From positions 1 to 64,000 of the forward strand of contig NZ_FQTW01000007.1 of NCBI RefSeq assembly GCF_900129035.1: a DNA stretch of 64,000 bases, read 5' to 3'. This DNA comes from Psychroflexus salarius. GTDB taxonomy: Bacteria; Bacteroidota; Bacteroidia; Flavobacteriales; Flavobacteriaceae. The translations under genes were made by a program, and so were the position numbers. Below the pieces are notes generated by a model. It saw only the letters and a list, made by a program, of their open reading frames with translations. It was not told where the DNA came from and made no database searches. Below, piece by piece: positions 1-10,300 of this stretch. Each line of letters starts with the position of its first letter. The first letter of the stretch is position 1.

Positions 1-3000
1 CTTATCTCATTATTAGAAGCATCTAAATAACGGACTGCATGTGTCGTTTCATCTTGATCTTCACCGAATGCTAAATCTGTATTTTGGGTTAAATCAAATT
101 CAGCTACGCCAGTAACTGGATCTATGCAAGATTCTAAATCTTGAACTGATGAGACTTCAACTTCGTTCAGAATCAGCTTAAAACTACCTACAGCAAAGCA
201 GAACTCATTTGAACTGTCTTCTATTCTAACAAAAATATCTTGCTCAGAATTAATTGGAGAATAATCTGTAATATCAAGGCCTTGATCTGAAATAGAATTT
301 GTCCCTGCTTCAGCATCTGCTTGTGTAGTAAAATATTCAATCACAAAACTTCCTGATTGATTATCTATTATATCTGCTTCATTTTGAGTTAAATCAAATG
401 TTTGAGTTTGAGTGAAATCACCACATTGTTCTAAATCTGATGTGCTTCCAACTTCAGGCGGATCATTCTCAATTATAAAACTGATAATATCTGACTCACA
501 AGAAGAATTGGTGTTAAGAATTTTTACAAAAAACTCCTGTTGCTCATTAGTATCTGGTGTAAATATAACAGCTGTAGGATCAGTTATTGGGTTATCTGCC
601 TCAGCATCATTTAAAGAATAATAGAATAAAACATTGGTAGGCACAGAAGTACTATTATTATTAAACAGGTCTGCATAATCTTCATTTAAGTTTAAGGTAG
701 CGCCTTCACACGACTGAAAAACAGAATCTTCTCCAGTTATGCTAGGTGCCAAATTAACATTAAATGTAAAATTAGCTTGGGCATTGCAAAAACTGGAGTT
801 AACATTATCAACAGATACCCAAATGGTGTTAGGGCCTAAATTATCTGTCGTGTTAATTTCATAATTTTCAGGATCAGCAATATCTGATTCAGGGGAAGTT
901 TGTGGATTAGCAGAATAATAGGTCACTGTATAATCACTAGATGACTGACCATTAAGTGCTATTGAAGTATTAGAACCACCATCCGTTAGATCAATAACTT
1001 CAGTGTCACCTTCACTGATACAAACATCGCCTACGGTATAACCAGAAGAACCTGCTGAAGCCTCATAAAGTATAATGTTAAAGGAGGCAATATTTGTACA
1101 AGTTGTGTTGGTTTGATTAGCTAACTCAACATAGATATCATACTGATTAGTTGGCCCATTCAACGGATAATTTTGAGGATCATTTATTGGGTTACTTAGT
1201 GTTCCTGTACCTGCATCATAATCGTCATAATAGGTTACATCAAAACCTGATATTGAATCAAAGCCGCCTATAGTTGTTAAGTCGTAGGTGGGCTGTTCAT
1301 AATTACATAAGATAATATCTTCAGGATCTTCAGCGTCAAAGCCTTCAAGATAAATCACTTCAGCACTAGCTGTTAAATCGCAATTACCACCGATAGCATT
1401 AATCATGTAAGTTCCTGACTCCGAAACGTTCAAAAAACGAGAGTTTGAATCTGGAATTGCTGTCATGTTGCCATTTTCATCTATTCTAAACCATTCGTAA
1501 TTTACAACAACGCTATTGTTTTCTATAACTTCAGCTTCAAGTAAAAGTTCTTCACCTTCACAAGGATAATACGCATCTGGATCTAAGGTTAATTCAATAT
1601 CACTTTCGTAAATCACTTCAACTTCATCAGTAAGGGTTGTGATATTACAACCGTCATTATAAGTAACTTCAGCTGTAAATACACGGTTTTGAGTGACTTG
1701 CGGGCTAAAATTTTCAGACGCACTAACCACGTTACCGTTTTCATCTAACCATCTAAAGGTTGTAATGCTATTACCACCATCTGGAATAAAACGCCAAGCT
1801 TCATTTTGTGCTTGCCATGAGGCGCCACCTGCATTTCTACCTGGTGCTACATAAGCTAAATTAGCATCTTGATTTTGAATACCAATTACTGAGCTACCTC
1901 CATTCCAGCTACAAATATCTTTATTTTGCACATAGACTTCTATCACATTGGTGGTTTGGTATAATATTATTTGTGAGGTTTGCAATTGATCTGTACAGCC
2001 ATATTGCGAAGTGTTAAAAATATTAAAAACAAAACGGTCACTTTTACCATCTTGACTCTCTAAAAACCCAAAGTTGATTGAATAATCTGCTGGTGATGCT
2101 CCAGGAAATAAATCTTGCATCACACCAAAAATAGCATTAATAAATGGTGGCTCATCTCCACCACCATCTGCTGGTATGCCCTGATTATAACTCCAACCTG
2201 CATAACCTCCAGGTGTATAACGTTCAGATCCTTGTCCAGTCCCTGCAATATCAAAGGTAACTGCACCGTTATCTGTTATAATAACATCATCATAACAGTT
2301 TCCAAAAAAATTAACTTCGTATGGCAAAGTTAACACGCTAGACCAGTCATCGTCTGCGTTTAATTCTGTAAACACATTAGACTCTGAACCATAACATGGG
2401 TCGAAAATATAAGGCAGGTTTGAAGGATATTCAGAACTAATATCTTGTACAGCGTAAGCCGTAGATTCTTTAACATCTAAATAAGAAGCTTCTAAATTAA
2501 CAGTTACTGGTGTGCCTGGGTCTTCACAAATTCTTACATCTTCACCAGCATCTAAGTTTACTGAACCTGGACTACTATTAGGGTTTAATATAACCCTAAC
2601 TGTAAAGCTTAAATTATCCCGATCACAGTTATAACCGTCACTTAAATCTAAACTAACTGTAAAGTCACAAAGCTCTCCATATTGGTGTGAAACTTCATTT
2701 TGAAAAGATGCATTTGTTGTCCCTTGTAAGGTCGTACCGTCACCAAAATTCCAATTATAAGTAGCTGTTTCTTGGGCAAAATTATCTTGAAATTCAGCAA
2801 CCGCTGTTAGTGAAAATTGCTCATTAAAATAGACGATATAGTCAATATTATCTGCTTGATAAACTGGATCATTTTGAACGTTAACTATATTGTCTGTGTT
2901 CACAAGCTCTGGTGCATCTGGAATACAACCAGGCTGAGTGCCAATTTCAGCAATCCAACCTGTAAATGCTGGGTTACTGTTGGATGCTTCAAGCACAAAA

Positions 3001-3368
3001 GTTAAGCAACCTGTTGGCGTGGCGTCTGTTGCCGATAATAATTGACCAGAAACTGGACCGTCACCGTCTATACTTCCTGTATAACTTGCAAGGACTGGTG
3101 CTGCATCTGAGTCGCCGTCATATATTGTTAGCGTATGCGGTCCTAATAAAAATTCTGAAAATGATATTGTGGAAAAAAAACCATTACTTTCTGGACATAT
3201 TGTGTAAGTGTATGTGCCTTGATCGACAGAAGCAGCATCACCACCTGGATCAAAAAAATTACCTTGATCGGTGTTGACTGTCTGCCCATCTACCATATCG
3301 AAGTCTTGTGCTATGATAAAGTTTGAAAAAAACAGCGCAATTAAAACGAGTAATTTGTTAAAGTTCAT
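1..3368 (-). CDS. Giant exported adhesin-like protein, probable T9SS substrate (3' end outside window)
   Basis: The frame is open from an ATG at 3368 to the left edge, giving 1122 residues with no stop. The N-terminus is a signal peptide (MNFNKLLVLIALFFSNFIIA, then Gln-Asp). A CUB-like segment follows (about residues 30-140: CPESNG, LTIYDG, GWIAEIG), then a PKD-like domain near 200-260 (NWNFGDGT, FTVSLDL). About 300-500 is a Cys-containing globular region (VIITDNGAVTF, IQNQDANLAYVAPG). Ig-like repeats begin near 520. The last part holds repeats of about 100 residues with FDLTQN starts, FVIEYFTTQADAEAGTN and IFVRIED-type strands. In flavobacteria this architecture usually ends in a type B T9SS sorting domain and is displayed on the cell surface. 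That end is not in the window, so secretion by T9SS is inferred. The substrate or partner is unknown. Confidence 0.85.
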   Translation of the reverse strand, partial: MNFNKLLVLIALFFSNFIIAQDFDMVDGQTVNTDQGNFFDPGGDAASVDQGTYTYTICPESNGFFSTISFSEFLLGPHTLTIYDGDSDAAPVLASYTGSIDGDGPVSGQLLSATDATPTGCLTFVLEASNSNPAFTGWIAEIGTQPGCIPDAPELVNTDNIVNVQNDPVYQADNIDYIVYFNEQFSLTAVAEFQDNFAQETATYNWNFGDGTTLQGTTNASFQNEVSHQYGELCDFTVSLDLSDGYNCDRDNLSFTVRVILNPNSSPGSVNLDAGEDVRICEDPGTPVTVNLEASYLDVKESTAYAVQDISSEYPSNLPYIFDPCYGSESNVFTELNADDDWSSVLTLPYEVNFFGNCYDDVIITDNGAVTFDIAGTGQGSERYTPGGYAGWSYNQGIPADGGGDEPPFINAIFGVMQDLFPGASPADYSINFGFLESQDGKSDRFVFNIFNTSQYGCTDQLQTSQIILYQTTNVIEVYVQNKDICSWNGGSSVIGIQNQDANLAYVAPGRNAGGASWQAQNEAWRFIPDGGNSITTFRWLDENGNVVSASENFSPQVTQNRVFTAEVTYNDGCNITTLTDEVEVIYESDIELTLDPDAYYPCEGEELLLEAEVIENNSVVVNYEWFRIDENGNMTAIPDSNSRFLNVSESGTYMINAIGGNCDLTASAEVIYLEGFDAEDPEDIILCNYEQPTYDLTTIGGFDSISGFDVTYYDDYDAGTGTLSNPINDPQNYPLNGPTNQYDIYVELANQTNTTCTNIASFNIILYEASAGSSGYTVGDVCISEGDTEVIDLTDGGSNTSIALNGQSSSDYTVTYYSANPQTSPESDIADPENYEINTTDNLGPNTIWVSVDNVNSSFCNAQANFTFNVNLAPSITGEDSVFQSCEGATLNLNEDYADLFNNNSTSVPTNVLFYYSLNDAEADNPITDPTAVIFTPDTNEQQEFFVKILNTNSSCESDIISFIIENDPPEVGSTSDLEQCGDFTQTQTFDLTQNEADIIDNQSGSFVIEYFTTQADAEAGTNSISDQGLDITDYSPINSEQDIFVRIEDSSNEFCFAVGSFKLILNEVEVSSVQDLESCIDPVTGVAEFDLTQNTDLAFGEDQDETTHAVRYLDASNNEI

Positions 3369-3499
3369 AATCCAGAAAATTTTAATGGGTTAAAAATAAG
3401 ACTTTGTTAAAGATTAACTAAACAAAAATCATAAAAATGCTATATTTTTGTGAAATTCACGTTAATTTGATAGTTGAGATTGAAGTAACAAGCCATCTA

Positions 3500-3531
3500 T
3501 TGAGCTCAAATTCTTAAAAAGACTATCTTTG
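3500..3531 (+). promoter_or_regulatory. folE promoter (TTG -33, TATCTTTG -7)
   Basis: TTG at 3500-3502 is followed after 21 bp by TATCTTTG at 3524-3531, matching the Bacteroidota TTG-N17-23-TAnnTTTG consensus. It lies 21 bp before the ATG at 3553. It overlaps the in-frame TTG at 3529, which therefore cannot be the start codon. Confidence 0.7.
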
Positions 3532-3552
3532 CCAATTACATACAAAAGCGAA

Positions 3553-4230
3553 ATGAGTAAAGATAAAAACACAGATTTTATTGAAGATATAGGTGATAAT
3601 CACGTAGCAACTTCAACTGAAAACCCTATTAGAAAAGATGCTTTTTCAATTTCTAATGATACTAAAATAGAACAAATTGAATCACATGTCAATTCAATTC
3701 TTGACATACTAGGAATGGATTTAACTGACGATAGCCTTCGTGGTACGCCTAAGCGTGTGGCTAAAATGTTCGTGAATGAAATTTTTTCAGGACTACATCC
3801 TGACAACAAACCGAAAGCTTCTACTTTTGATAACAAGTATAAGTACGGTGAGATGCTGGTAGAAAAAAACATTACTGTTTATTCTACTTGCGAACATCAT
3901 TTATTACCAATTGTTGGTCGCGCACATGTTGCCTACATTTCAACCGGTAAAGTCATTGGTTTATCTAAAATGAACCGTATTGTCAATTACTATTCAAAAA
4001 GACCTCAAGTTCAAGAACGCTTAACAATGCAAATTGTCAAAGAAATGCAAGAAGCCTTAAACACTGAAGATGTAGCCTGTGTGATAGATGCTAAACATCT
4101 TTGCGTTAACAGTAGAGGAATTAGTGATATAGAGAGTAGCACTGTCACAAGTGAATTTGGCGGTAAATTTAAAAATGAAACAACTAAGAAAGAATTTCTT
4201 GATTATATTAAACTAGAGACAAAATTTTAA
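3553..4230 (+). CDS. folE: GTP cyclohydrolase I
   Basis: FolE converts GTP to 7,8-dihydroneopterin triphosphate, the first step towards tetrahydrofolate and other pterins, and acts as a cytosolic zinc-dependent homodecamer. Counted from the ATG at 3553, the 225-residue protein has the zinc motif CEHHLLP (Cys113, His115, His116) and the second zinc Cys in AKHLCVNSRGI (Cys184). The substrate-site strand GKVIGLSKMNRIV lies between them. The first 35 or so residues are a poorly conserved extension. The frame could open at TTG 3529, but that codon sits inside the promoter -7 box, so 3553 is preferred. It is the first gene of a tight run with cysS (9 bp gap), yidD and lgt. Confidence 0.96.
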   Translation: MSKDKNTDFIEDIGDNHVATSTENPIRKDAFSISNDTKIEQIESHVNSILDILGMDLTDDSLRGTPKRVAKMFVNEIFSGLHPDNKPKASTFDNKYKYGEMLVEKNITVYSTCEHHLLPIVGRAHVAYISTGKVIGLSKMNRIVNYYSKRPQVQERLTMQIVKEMQEALNTEDVACVIDAKHLCVNSRGISDIESSTVTSEFGGKFKNETTKKEFLDYIKLETKF

Positions 4231-4239
4231 AACCTAAAG

Positions 4240-5739
4240 ATGAAGTTATACGAATCTCAAGAGTTGAAAATTTACAATTCACTTTCTGGCGAAAAGGAGC
4301 TATTTAAACCAATTGTTGAAGGTCACGTTGGCATGTATGTTTGCGGTCCTACAGTATATAACAACGTTCATCTTGGGAATTGTAGAACATTTATATCATT
4401 TGATTTAGTTTACCGTTACCTTAAACATTTAGGCTATAAAGTTAGGTATGTCCGTAACATTACTGATGCTGGTCATTTAGAAAATGATGCTGAAGAAGGC
4501 GAAGACCGCATAGCTAAAAAAGCACGGCTAGAAGAGTTAGAACCGATGGAAATTGTTCAAAAATACACCGTCGACTTTCATGATATTCTTAGACTTTTTA
4601 ACAACTATGCGCCTAGTATTGAACCTACGGCAACTGGCCATATCGTAGAACAAATTGAAGCTATAAAAACTATAATTGATCGTGGTCTAGCCTATGAAGT
4701 TAACGGCAATGTATATTTTGATGTTATTAAATATAATAAAGAAAACCATTATGGCATTTTAAGCGGTCGTAAAATTGAAGAACTCATCGCAAACACACGA
4801 ACACTAACTGGACAATCTGAAAAGAAAAATCCACAAGATTTTGCCCTATGGAAAAAAGCTGAACCACAACACATTATGCGCTGGCCTTCGCCTTGGGGAG
4901 TTGGCTTTCCTGGTTGGCATCTAGAGTGTACCGTAATGAGTAGTAAATATCTTGGTGATAGCTTTGATATTCATGGTGGCGGAATGGATTTGAAATTCCC
5001 ACACCACGAATGCGAAATTGCGCAAGGTAAAGCCGTCTCTGGCAAAGATCCTGTAAACTATTGGATGCACGCTAATATGCTTACTTTAAATGGCAAAAAA
5101 ATGGCCAAAAGCACAGGTAACAACATTTTACCTCGCGAACTTTTTACCGGCGAAAATAAAAATCTATCTAAAGCTTATGCGCCAAGTGTAGCTCGGTTTT
5201 TTATGCTTCAGGCCAACTACAGAAGTGTTTTAGACTTTTCAGATGAAGCTTTACAAGCCGCTGAGAAAGCCTATATTAAGTTACTAGAAGCTATACAAAG
5301 TATAGAATATTTAGAGACAAGTAATTCGTCTACTATTGAAGTTTCCAAGTGGAAATCTAATTGTTACAAAGCCATGAATGACGACTTCAATAGTCCTGTC
5401 TTGATAGCACATTTGTTTGAAGCTGTGAAATTTATCAATAATGTAAAAGCTGAAAAAGCTCAAATTACAGAAAGTGATAAAAAGTTATTACAAAAAACAA
5501 TGCAAGATTTCACTTTTGATGTTTTAGGGCTTAAGCCCTTACAGAATATAAAACATGAAAATGCTGGCAACACATCTAAACATATAGACGGCTTGGTCGA
5601 AATTTTAATCGAACTTAGAAATAAGGCAAGAGCAGATAAAGATTTTAAGACAGCTGATTTAATAAGAGATCAATTACTTGCTGAAAATATAGAGCTAAAG
5701 GACACTAAAGATGGTACTGTTTTTAACATGACTAATTAA
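4240..5739 (+). CDS. cysS: Cysteine--tRNA ligase
   Basis: This class I aminoacyl-tRNA synthetase charges tRNA-Cys in the cytosol. At 499 residues it is close to the usual length for the family. The HIGH signature is HLGN (residues 44-47), just after the first zinc ligand Cys35 in [10 protein letters not shown]. The other zinc ligands are in WHLECTVMS and PHHECE. The KMSKS loop reads KMAKS near residue 285. The C-terminal DALR/anticodon region follows. It starts 9 bp after folE and ends 3 bp before yidD, so co-transcription from the folE promoter is likely. Confidence 0.98.
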   Translation: MKLYESQELKIYNSLSGEKELFKPIVEGHVGMYVCGPTVYNNVHLGNCRTFISFDLVYRYLKHLGYKVRYVRNITDAGHLENDAEEGEDRIAKKARLEELEPMEIVQKYTVDFHDILRLFNNYAPSIEPTATGHIVEQIEAIKTIIDRGLAYEVNGNVYFDVIKYNKENHYGILSGRKIEELIANTRTLTGQSEKKNPQDFALWKKAEPQHIMRWPSPWGVGFPGWHLECTVMSSKYLGDSFDIHGGGMDLKFPHHECEIAQGKAVSGKDPVNYWMHANMLTLNGKKMAKSTGNNILPRELFTGENKNLSKAYAPSVARFFMLQANYRSVLDFSDEALQAAEKAYIKLLEAIQSIEYLETSNSSTIEVSKWKSNCYKAMNDDFNSPVLIAHLFEAVKFINNVKAEKAQITESDKKLLQKTMQDFTFDVLGLKPLQNIKHENAGNTSKHIDGLVEILIELRNKARADKDFKTADLIRDQLLAENIELKDTKDGTVFNMTN

Positions 5740-5742
5740 CAC

Positions 5743-5994
5743 ATGCTTCAACGAGTTTTAATAGCACCCTTTTTAATAATTATCAAAATTTATCAAATTT
5801 TTTTATCTCCGATTTTTGGTTCTAATTGCCGTTTTGCGCCAACTTGTTCACACTATTCAAAACAAGCCCTAAAAACACATGGTTTAGTAAAAGGTTTATA
5901 TTTGTCCTTAACTAGAATTTCAAAATGTCATCCTTGGGGCGATTCTGGATACGATCCAGTTCCTGAGAATAATACAAAAAAACAACAAAAATGA
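5743..5994 (+). CDS. yidD: Membrane protein insertion efficiency factor YidD
   Basis: YidD is a small membrane-associated protein that helps YidC-dependent insertion of inner-membrane proteins. The 83 residues show the family layout: a hydrophobic N-terminal helix (residues 5-22), then the conserved block [15 protein letters not shown] and the C-terminal [14 protein letters not shown]. Its ATG is 3 bp after the cysS stop. The ATGA at 5991-5994 overlaps its own stop with the lgt start, so the two genes are probably translationally coupled. Confidence 0.95.
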   Translation: MLQRVLIAPFLIIIKIYQIFLSPIFGSNCRFAPTCSHYSKQALKTHGLVKGLYLSLTRISKCHPWGDSGYDPVPENNTKKQQK

Positions 5995-6809
5995 TACATG
6001 CTATCACTTGGGATCCTTCCCTTGGCATTGACTTGGGCTTTTTTACAATCAGGTATTATAGCCTAATGTTTTTAATTGCCTTTTCGCTTGGTTGGTATAT
6101 CATGAAACATATCTATCAGAAAGAAGGTATTGATATAAAATACCTTGATTCCCTATTTATGTACACCGTAATTGCAACACTTTTAGGAGCAAGGTTAGGT
6201 CATGTTATTTTTTATCAACCTGAGTTAATTACTCAAGATCCGCTTTCGATACTATTACCATTTCAGTTTGTTCCTGAAATTCAATTTACAGGTTTCCAAG
6301 GCCTAGCAAGTCACGGCGCAACTATTGGAATTGCAATTGCTATGTACTTATACAGTAAAAAAGTAATTCACAAACATATTGCATGGATTTTAGACCGCGT
6401 CATCTTACCGATTTCTATAGGCGGTATGTTTGTGCGGATTGGTAACTTTTTAAATTCTGAAATTATTGGTGAGCCTACCAACAGTAGCTTTGGTGTTATT
6501 TTCAAAAAATTAGGTGAAGACTTCCCTCGTCATCCAGCTCAACTTTATGAAGCAGCAGGTTACCTGATATTATTTGGCTTGTTATGGTTTTTATTTCATA
6601 ACACAAAACTAAAGGCAAAAAAGGGATTTTTATTTGGGTTATTTTTCACATTAATGTGGAGTATTCGTTTTGTGGTTGAATTTGTTAAGGAGCCACAAGT
6701 ACCAGAGCGGGCAGATTGGTTAATTAATACTGGCCAAATATTAAGTTTACCAATGTTAGGAATCGGTATTGTAATTATGATTATCGCCAATAAGCAATCT
6801 AATAAATAA
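5991..6809 (+). CDS. lgt: Phosphatidylglycerol--prolipoprotein diacylglyceryl transferase
   Basis: Lgt transfers a diacylglyceryl group from phosphatidylglycerol to the lipobox Cys of prolipoproteins in the inner membrane, the first lipoprotein maturation step. The 272-residue protein has about seven hydrophobic segments. It carries the family motifs SHGATIG, the signature [17 protein letters not shown] and HPAQLYEA, and the C-terminal Arg in [14 protein letters not shown]. It overlaps yidD by 4 nt and closes the folE-cysS-yidD-lgt run. Confidence 0.97.
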   Translation: MIHAITWDPSLGIDLGFFTIRYYSLMFLIAFSLGWYIMKHIYQKEGIDIKYLDSLFMYTVIATLLGARLGHVIFYQPELITQDPLSILLPFQFVPEIQFTGFQGLASHGATIGIAIAMYLYSKKVIHKHIAWILDRVILPISIGGMFVRIGNFLNSEIIGEPTNSSFGVIFKKLGEDFPRHPAQLYEAAGYLILFGLLWFLFHNTKLKAKKGFLFGLFFTLMWSIRFVVEFVKEPQVPERADWLINTGQILSLPMLGIGIVIMIIANKQSNK

Positions 6810-7086
6810 TTTTTCTATGGAGTTATTTGTTTGAAGTACCAATAACAAAACCATAACACTAATACTAATAATGTGTTGAAGATAAAGTACCCATTTTATT
6901 AAAGTGAAGTGTTGTTTACTTAAAATAAAATCTTAATTATCTCAACTAACACCCATTTAAAGTAATTCACTTAATAATTAGTTTAAATGATTGGTTAATA
7001 ATTAAACTTTTAGTGTAACCTAAAAGATATTATGTAGCTCAAAAACTTAAAGACATAACAATAAGTTCAGGTCTATTAACTAAAAT
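6810..7086. other. Non-coding AT-rich stretch, no gene seen
   Basis: Between lgt and the terminator there is no credible ORF on either strand and no tRNA-like fold. It contains a 10-bp direct repeat, TTAATAATTA, at 6971-6980 and 6995-7004. I can assign no function to it. Confidence 0.6.
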
Positions 7087-7120
7087 AAAAAAGCCCAACA
7101 AATGTTGTTGGACTTTTTTA
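7087..7120. terminator. Two-way intrinsic terminator between lgt and secDF
   Basis: The stem CCAACA (7095-7100) pairs with TGTTGG (7106-7111) around a 5-nt loop and extends outwards through further pairs. It has an A-run on the left and a T-run on the right, so it can serve both convergent genes. Confidence 0.85.
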
Positions 7121-7139
7121 TGGGAATAATTTTAAACAG

Positions 7140-10100
7140 TTAGGCGTTTTCGCTCTCTAGTTCTTCGTCTTTTTTAGATTTATCAGTTAAGTCAATCCCT
7201 TTTTTCTTAACCGTGTCAAACATTACAGGCGTTGCAATGAAGACCGATGAATAAGTACCTACAACAACACCTATAATTAATGCGAACATAAAGCCACGGA
7301 TACTATCACCACCAAAAATAAAGATGGCAATTAAAACAACTAAAGTAGTTAGCGAGGTATTTATAGTTCGGCTTATGGTACTACTAACCGACTTATCGAT
7401 GACTTTTTGCATATTCCAAGATGTATGCTCATTAAAGTACTCTCGAATTCTATCAAACACTACTACAGTATCATTAAGAGAGTAACCGATAACGGTTAAG
7501 ATTGCAGCAATAAAGGCTTGATCAATTTCAAGACTAAATGGCATTAATCCATATAGTAACGAGAACGCTCCAAGAACAATCAAAACGTCATGAGCAACAG
7601 CAGCAACCGCACCTAAACTAAACTGCCAACGTCTAAAACGTATTAAAATATATAAGAAGACCACAAATAATGAACCGAATATGGCATAAAAAGAAGCAGT
7701 TTTAATATCGTTTGCAATCGTTGGTCCTACTTTAATAGCAGACATTACACCAAATTTTTCAGTTTCAGTATCTCCACCTTCAACAGTAAAAGCATCATAA
7801 TTAGTGCCTTCTGGAAGATAACTTTTTAAAGCTTGATACATTTTTTGCTGAATCTCTGTATCAATTTCAGAGCCTTGTGTATCAATTTTATAATTAGTGG
7901 TTACCTTTAATTGGTTATTTGAACCGTAAGTTTTAGCTTCAGCACTACCTAAAACTGCAACTAACTCTTGTTCTAATTCAGTTGGATTAACATTTTGATC
8001 AAAACGAACCGTATAAGTTCTTCCACCAACAAAATCAACACCTTGATTTAAGCCATTAACAAATAGCGAACCAACACTTAAAATAATTAGAGCAGCAGAT
8101 ATGATATAAGTTACTTTACGTTTTTTCAAAAATTCAATATCTATATTTTTAAATAGATTTTTAGTCAATCCTGTTGAAAACGGTAATGATTTACCTTTTT
8201 TACCACCACCGTCTATCAATAAACGTGTAATGAAAATTGCTGTAAATAAAGAAGTTAAAATACCAATTAACAATGTAGTTGCAAAACCTTTAATAGGTCC
8301 TGTACCTAATGTAAGTAAAATAATACCTGTTAAACCTGTAGTAACATTGGCATCAAGAATAGACGACAAAGCACTTTGAAAACCATCCTTAATGGCATCA
8401 ACTTGTGTTTTACCACGTTGTATTTCTTCGCGAATACGCTCAAAAATAAGTACGTTCGCATCAACTGATATACCTATTGTTAGAACAATACCTGCAATAC
8501 CTGGTAAAGTTAGTACCGCGCCTATTCCTGAAAGCACACCGAATATAAATAAGATATTTACTACAAGTGCTATATCTGCATAAAGTCCTGCTTTACCATA
8601 GTAAACAATCATCCAAATAAGAACTAAAACTAAAGCAATAATAAACGAGTTTATACCGCTATCAATCGCTTCTTGACCTAATGACGGTCCTACGATTTCA
8701 CTTTGAACAATATCTGCAGAGGCAGGAAGCTTACCAGCTCTAAGAACATTAGCTAAATCTTGACCTTCTTGAATGCTGAAATCACCTGTAATTTCACTTC
8801 GCCCACCAGTAATAGCTCCAGACGAAACACCTGGTGCAGAATATACTGTATTATCAAGAACAATTGCTATTTGAGTACCTTGCTGAGAGGCACGACCAGT
8901 CATATTTCCCCAAATTTTAGCGCCTCGGCCGTCCATTTGCATGCTTACTGCAACTCGACCAACTTGATCATAAGTTTGTTGAGCATCTGTAATTACAGAA
9001 CCGCTTAGCTGAGGCTCATCATTACGGTTGCCTTTTATAGCATATAAATCAATTAACTCACTATCATTCACGGGTTTTCCCCACGCAAATTTTACATATT
9101 TTTTATCTGCTGGAATAAGGTTTCTCACCTGAGGCATCTTCAAATATGAATTAACTTCTGCAGTGTCTTTAATCGCAAAAGTAGCTAATACAGGACCTTG
9201 ACCAGGGCCAACATTTTGAACTAAACTCAAGAATGGATTAGTTTTTGAAACATCTGTTGAATCTTCAGAAGAGGACAAAAGCTCATCTAAATCTTCAGTT
9301 TCAGTTGAAGTTGAGTCTTTTACCTCTTCATCTTCAACATCTAATGCATTAGCAACAACTTGATCTGCTTCAACTATAAACTGCTGAAACTCTCTAGCTT
9401 GATAAACATCCCAAAATTCTAATTGAGCTGTACTTTGAAGTAAGTTTTTTATTCGGCTTATGTCTTTAGCTCCTGGCAATTCAACAAGGATTCTCCCTGA
9501 TTCACCAAGGCGCTGAATGTTAGGTTGTGTAACACCAAATTTATCAATACGCTCTCTCAACACCTCGAAAGCCGAAGTAATACTCTCGTTAATTTTGCGC
9601 TTAATAATTGGTTGCACTTGATTGTTAGTCATATCAATATCAATCTCATCAGCTAAGGCTCTAGTACCAAAAACATTTGGAGAAGCTAAAGATGCGCCTT
9701 CAATATTATTGAAAGCTTGAAAGAAAAGCTCTAAATATGTGTCTTGACTATTAGCTCTAGCTTGAGAAGCTTCTTGAAGTGCTTTATTAAATTTAGGATC
9801 TTTTGAGTTATTTGCTAAACCTCTTAATAAATCTGGTACAGAAATTTGTAAAATCACATTTATACCACCTTTAAGGTCAAGACCTTTATTGAGTTCTTTT
9901 TGCTTTGCAGTTGCATAGGTTATGCCTGCAAAGACAGGTTCAGCTGCAATAGAGTCTAGATAATTTTGAACTTTAACATCTCGTTTTTCTGCATAGTTTT
10001 CAACAGATTCAGAGATACTTGATTTTGCAAATTCTTCTGCTTTACTTTCAACATTGTTAGCAATAAATGTAAACGATAATTGGTAAATACTTACCAAACC

Positions 10101-10142
10101 GAATAAAATTGCAAACAATTTTATTAATCCTTTGTTTTGCAT
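7140..10142 (-). CDS. secDF: Fused protein translocase subunit SecDF
   Basis: SecDF uses the proton motive force to help SecYEG complete protein export across the inner membrane. The 1000-residue fusion is the usual Bacteroidota form. It has an N-terminal membrane helix (about 7-27), the SecD P1 periplasmic region (KGLDLKGGINVILQ), and six-helix SecD and SecF halves. The SecD half carries the functional acidic motif SVDANVLIFERIREE and the SecF half SLNDTVVVFDRIREY. An acidic low-complexity insertion near residues 260-300 (DVEDEEVKD, ETEDLDELLSSSEDS) lies in P1. The gene has its own promoter and is preceded by the mdh terminator. Confidence 0.98.
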   Translation of the reverse strand: MQNKGLIKLFAILFGLVSIYQLSFTFIANNVESKAEEFAKSSISESVENYAEKRDVKVQNYLDSIAAEPVFAGITYATAKQKELNKGLDLKGGINVILQISVPDLLRGLANNSKDPKFNKALQEASQARANSQDTYLELFFQAFNNIEGASLASPNVFGTRALADEIDIDMTNNQVQPIIKRKINESITSAFEVLRERIDKFGVTQPNIQRLGESGRILVELPGAKDISRIKNLLQSTAQLEFWDVYQAREFQQFIVEADQVVANALDVEDEEVKDSTSTETEDLDELLSSSEDSTDVSKTNPFLSLVQNVGPGQGPVLATFAIKDTAEVNSYLKMPQVRNLIPADKKYVKFAWGKPVNDSELIDLYAIKGNRNDEPQLSGSVITDAQQTYDQVGRVAVSMQMDGRGAKIWGNMTGRASQQGTQIAIVLDNTVYSAPGVSSGAITGGRSEITGDFSIQEGQDLANVLRAGKLPASADIVQSEIVGPSLGQEAIDSGINSFIIALVLVLIWMIVYYGKAGLYADIALVVNILFIFGVLSGIGAVLTLPGIAGIVLTIGISVDANVLIFERIREEIQRGKTQVDAIKDGFQSALSSILDANVTTGLTGIILLTLGTGPIKGFATTLLIGILTSLFTAIFITRLLIDGGGKKGKSLPFSTGLTKNLFKNIDIEFLKKRKVTYIISAALIILSVGSLFVNGLNQGVDFVGGRTYTVRFDQNVNPTELEQELVAVLGSAEAKTYGSNNQLKVTTNYKIDTQGSEIDTEIQQKMYQALKSYLPEGTNYDAFTVEGGDTETEKFGVMSAIKVGPTIANDIKTASFYAIFGSLFVVFLYILIRFRRWQFSLGAVAAVAHDVLIVLGAFSLLYGLMPFSLEIDQAFIAAILTVIGYSLNDTVVVFDRIREYFNEHTSWNMQKVIDKSVSSTISRTINTSLTTLVVLIAIFIFGGDSIRGFMFALIIGVVVGTYSSVFIATPVMFDTVKKKGIDLTDKSKKDEELESENA

Positions 10143-10178
10143 TATTTAATTTATTAATGAGCTTATTCTAAAATCGGA

Positions 10179-10209
10179 CAAATATAGGGTTTCGATATAG
10201 AAATGGCAA
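10179..10209 (-). promoter_or_regulatory. secDF promoter
   Basis: On the minus strand TTG (10209-10207) is followed after 20 bp by TATATTTG (10186-10179). This is an excellent match to the Bacteroidota consensus. It lies 36 bp upstream of the secDF ATG. Confidence 0.75.
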
Positions 10210-10250
10210 TTATTTTTTTAAAGATAATTTAAGACAACTTGAAACAACAT

Positions 10251-10280
10251 AAAAAAACCCGAATTGTAATTAATTCGGGC
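10251..10280 (-). terminator. mdh terminator
   Basis: CCCGAATT (10258-10265) pairs perfectly with AATTCGGG (10272-10279) around a 6-nt loop. On the minus strand it is followed by seven T, 20 bp after the mdh stop. Confidence 0.9.
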
Positions 10281-10300
10281 TTTGAGTAGGACATATTTGT

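Noticed and set aside
2115-3277. Several plus-strand ORFs of 60-103 codons opposite the large adhesin
   Set aside because: They are shadows: low-complexity translations, overlapping one another, opposite a continuous minus-strand frame with recognisable domains.
3529-3552. Upstream TTG start for folE adding eight residues
   Set aside because: The TTG is the end of the TATCTTTG promoter box, so it would not be transcribed. ATG 3553 is used.
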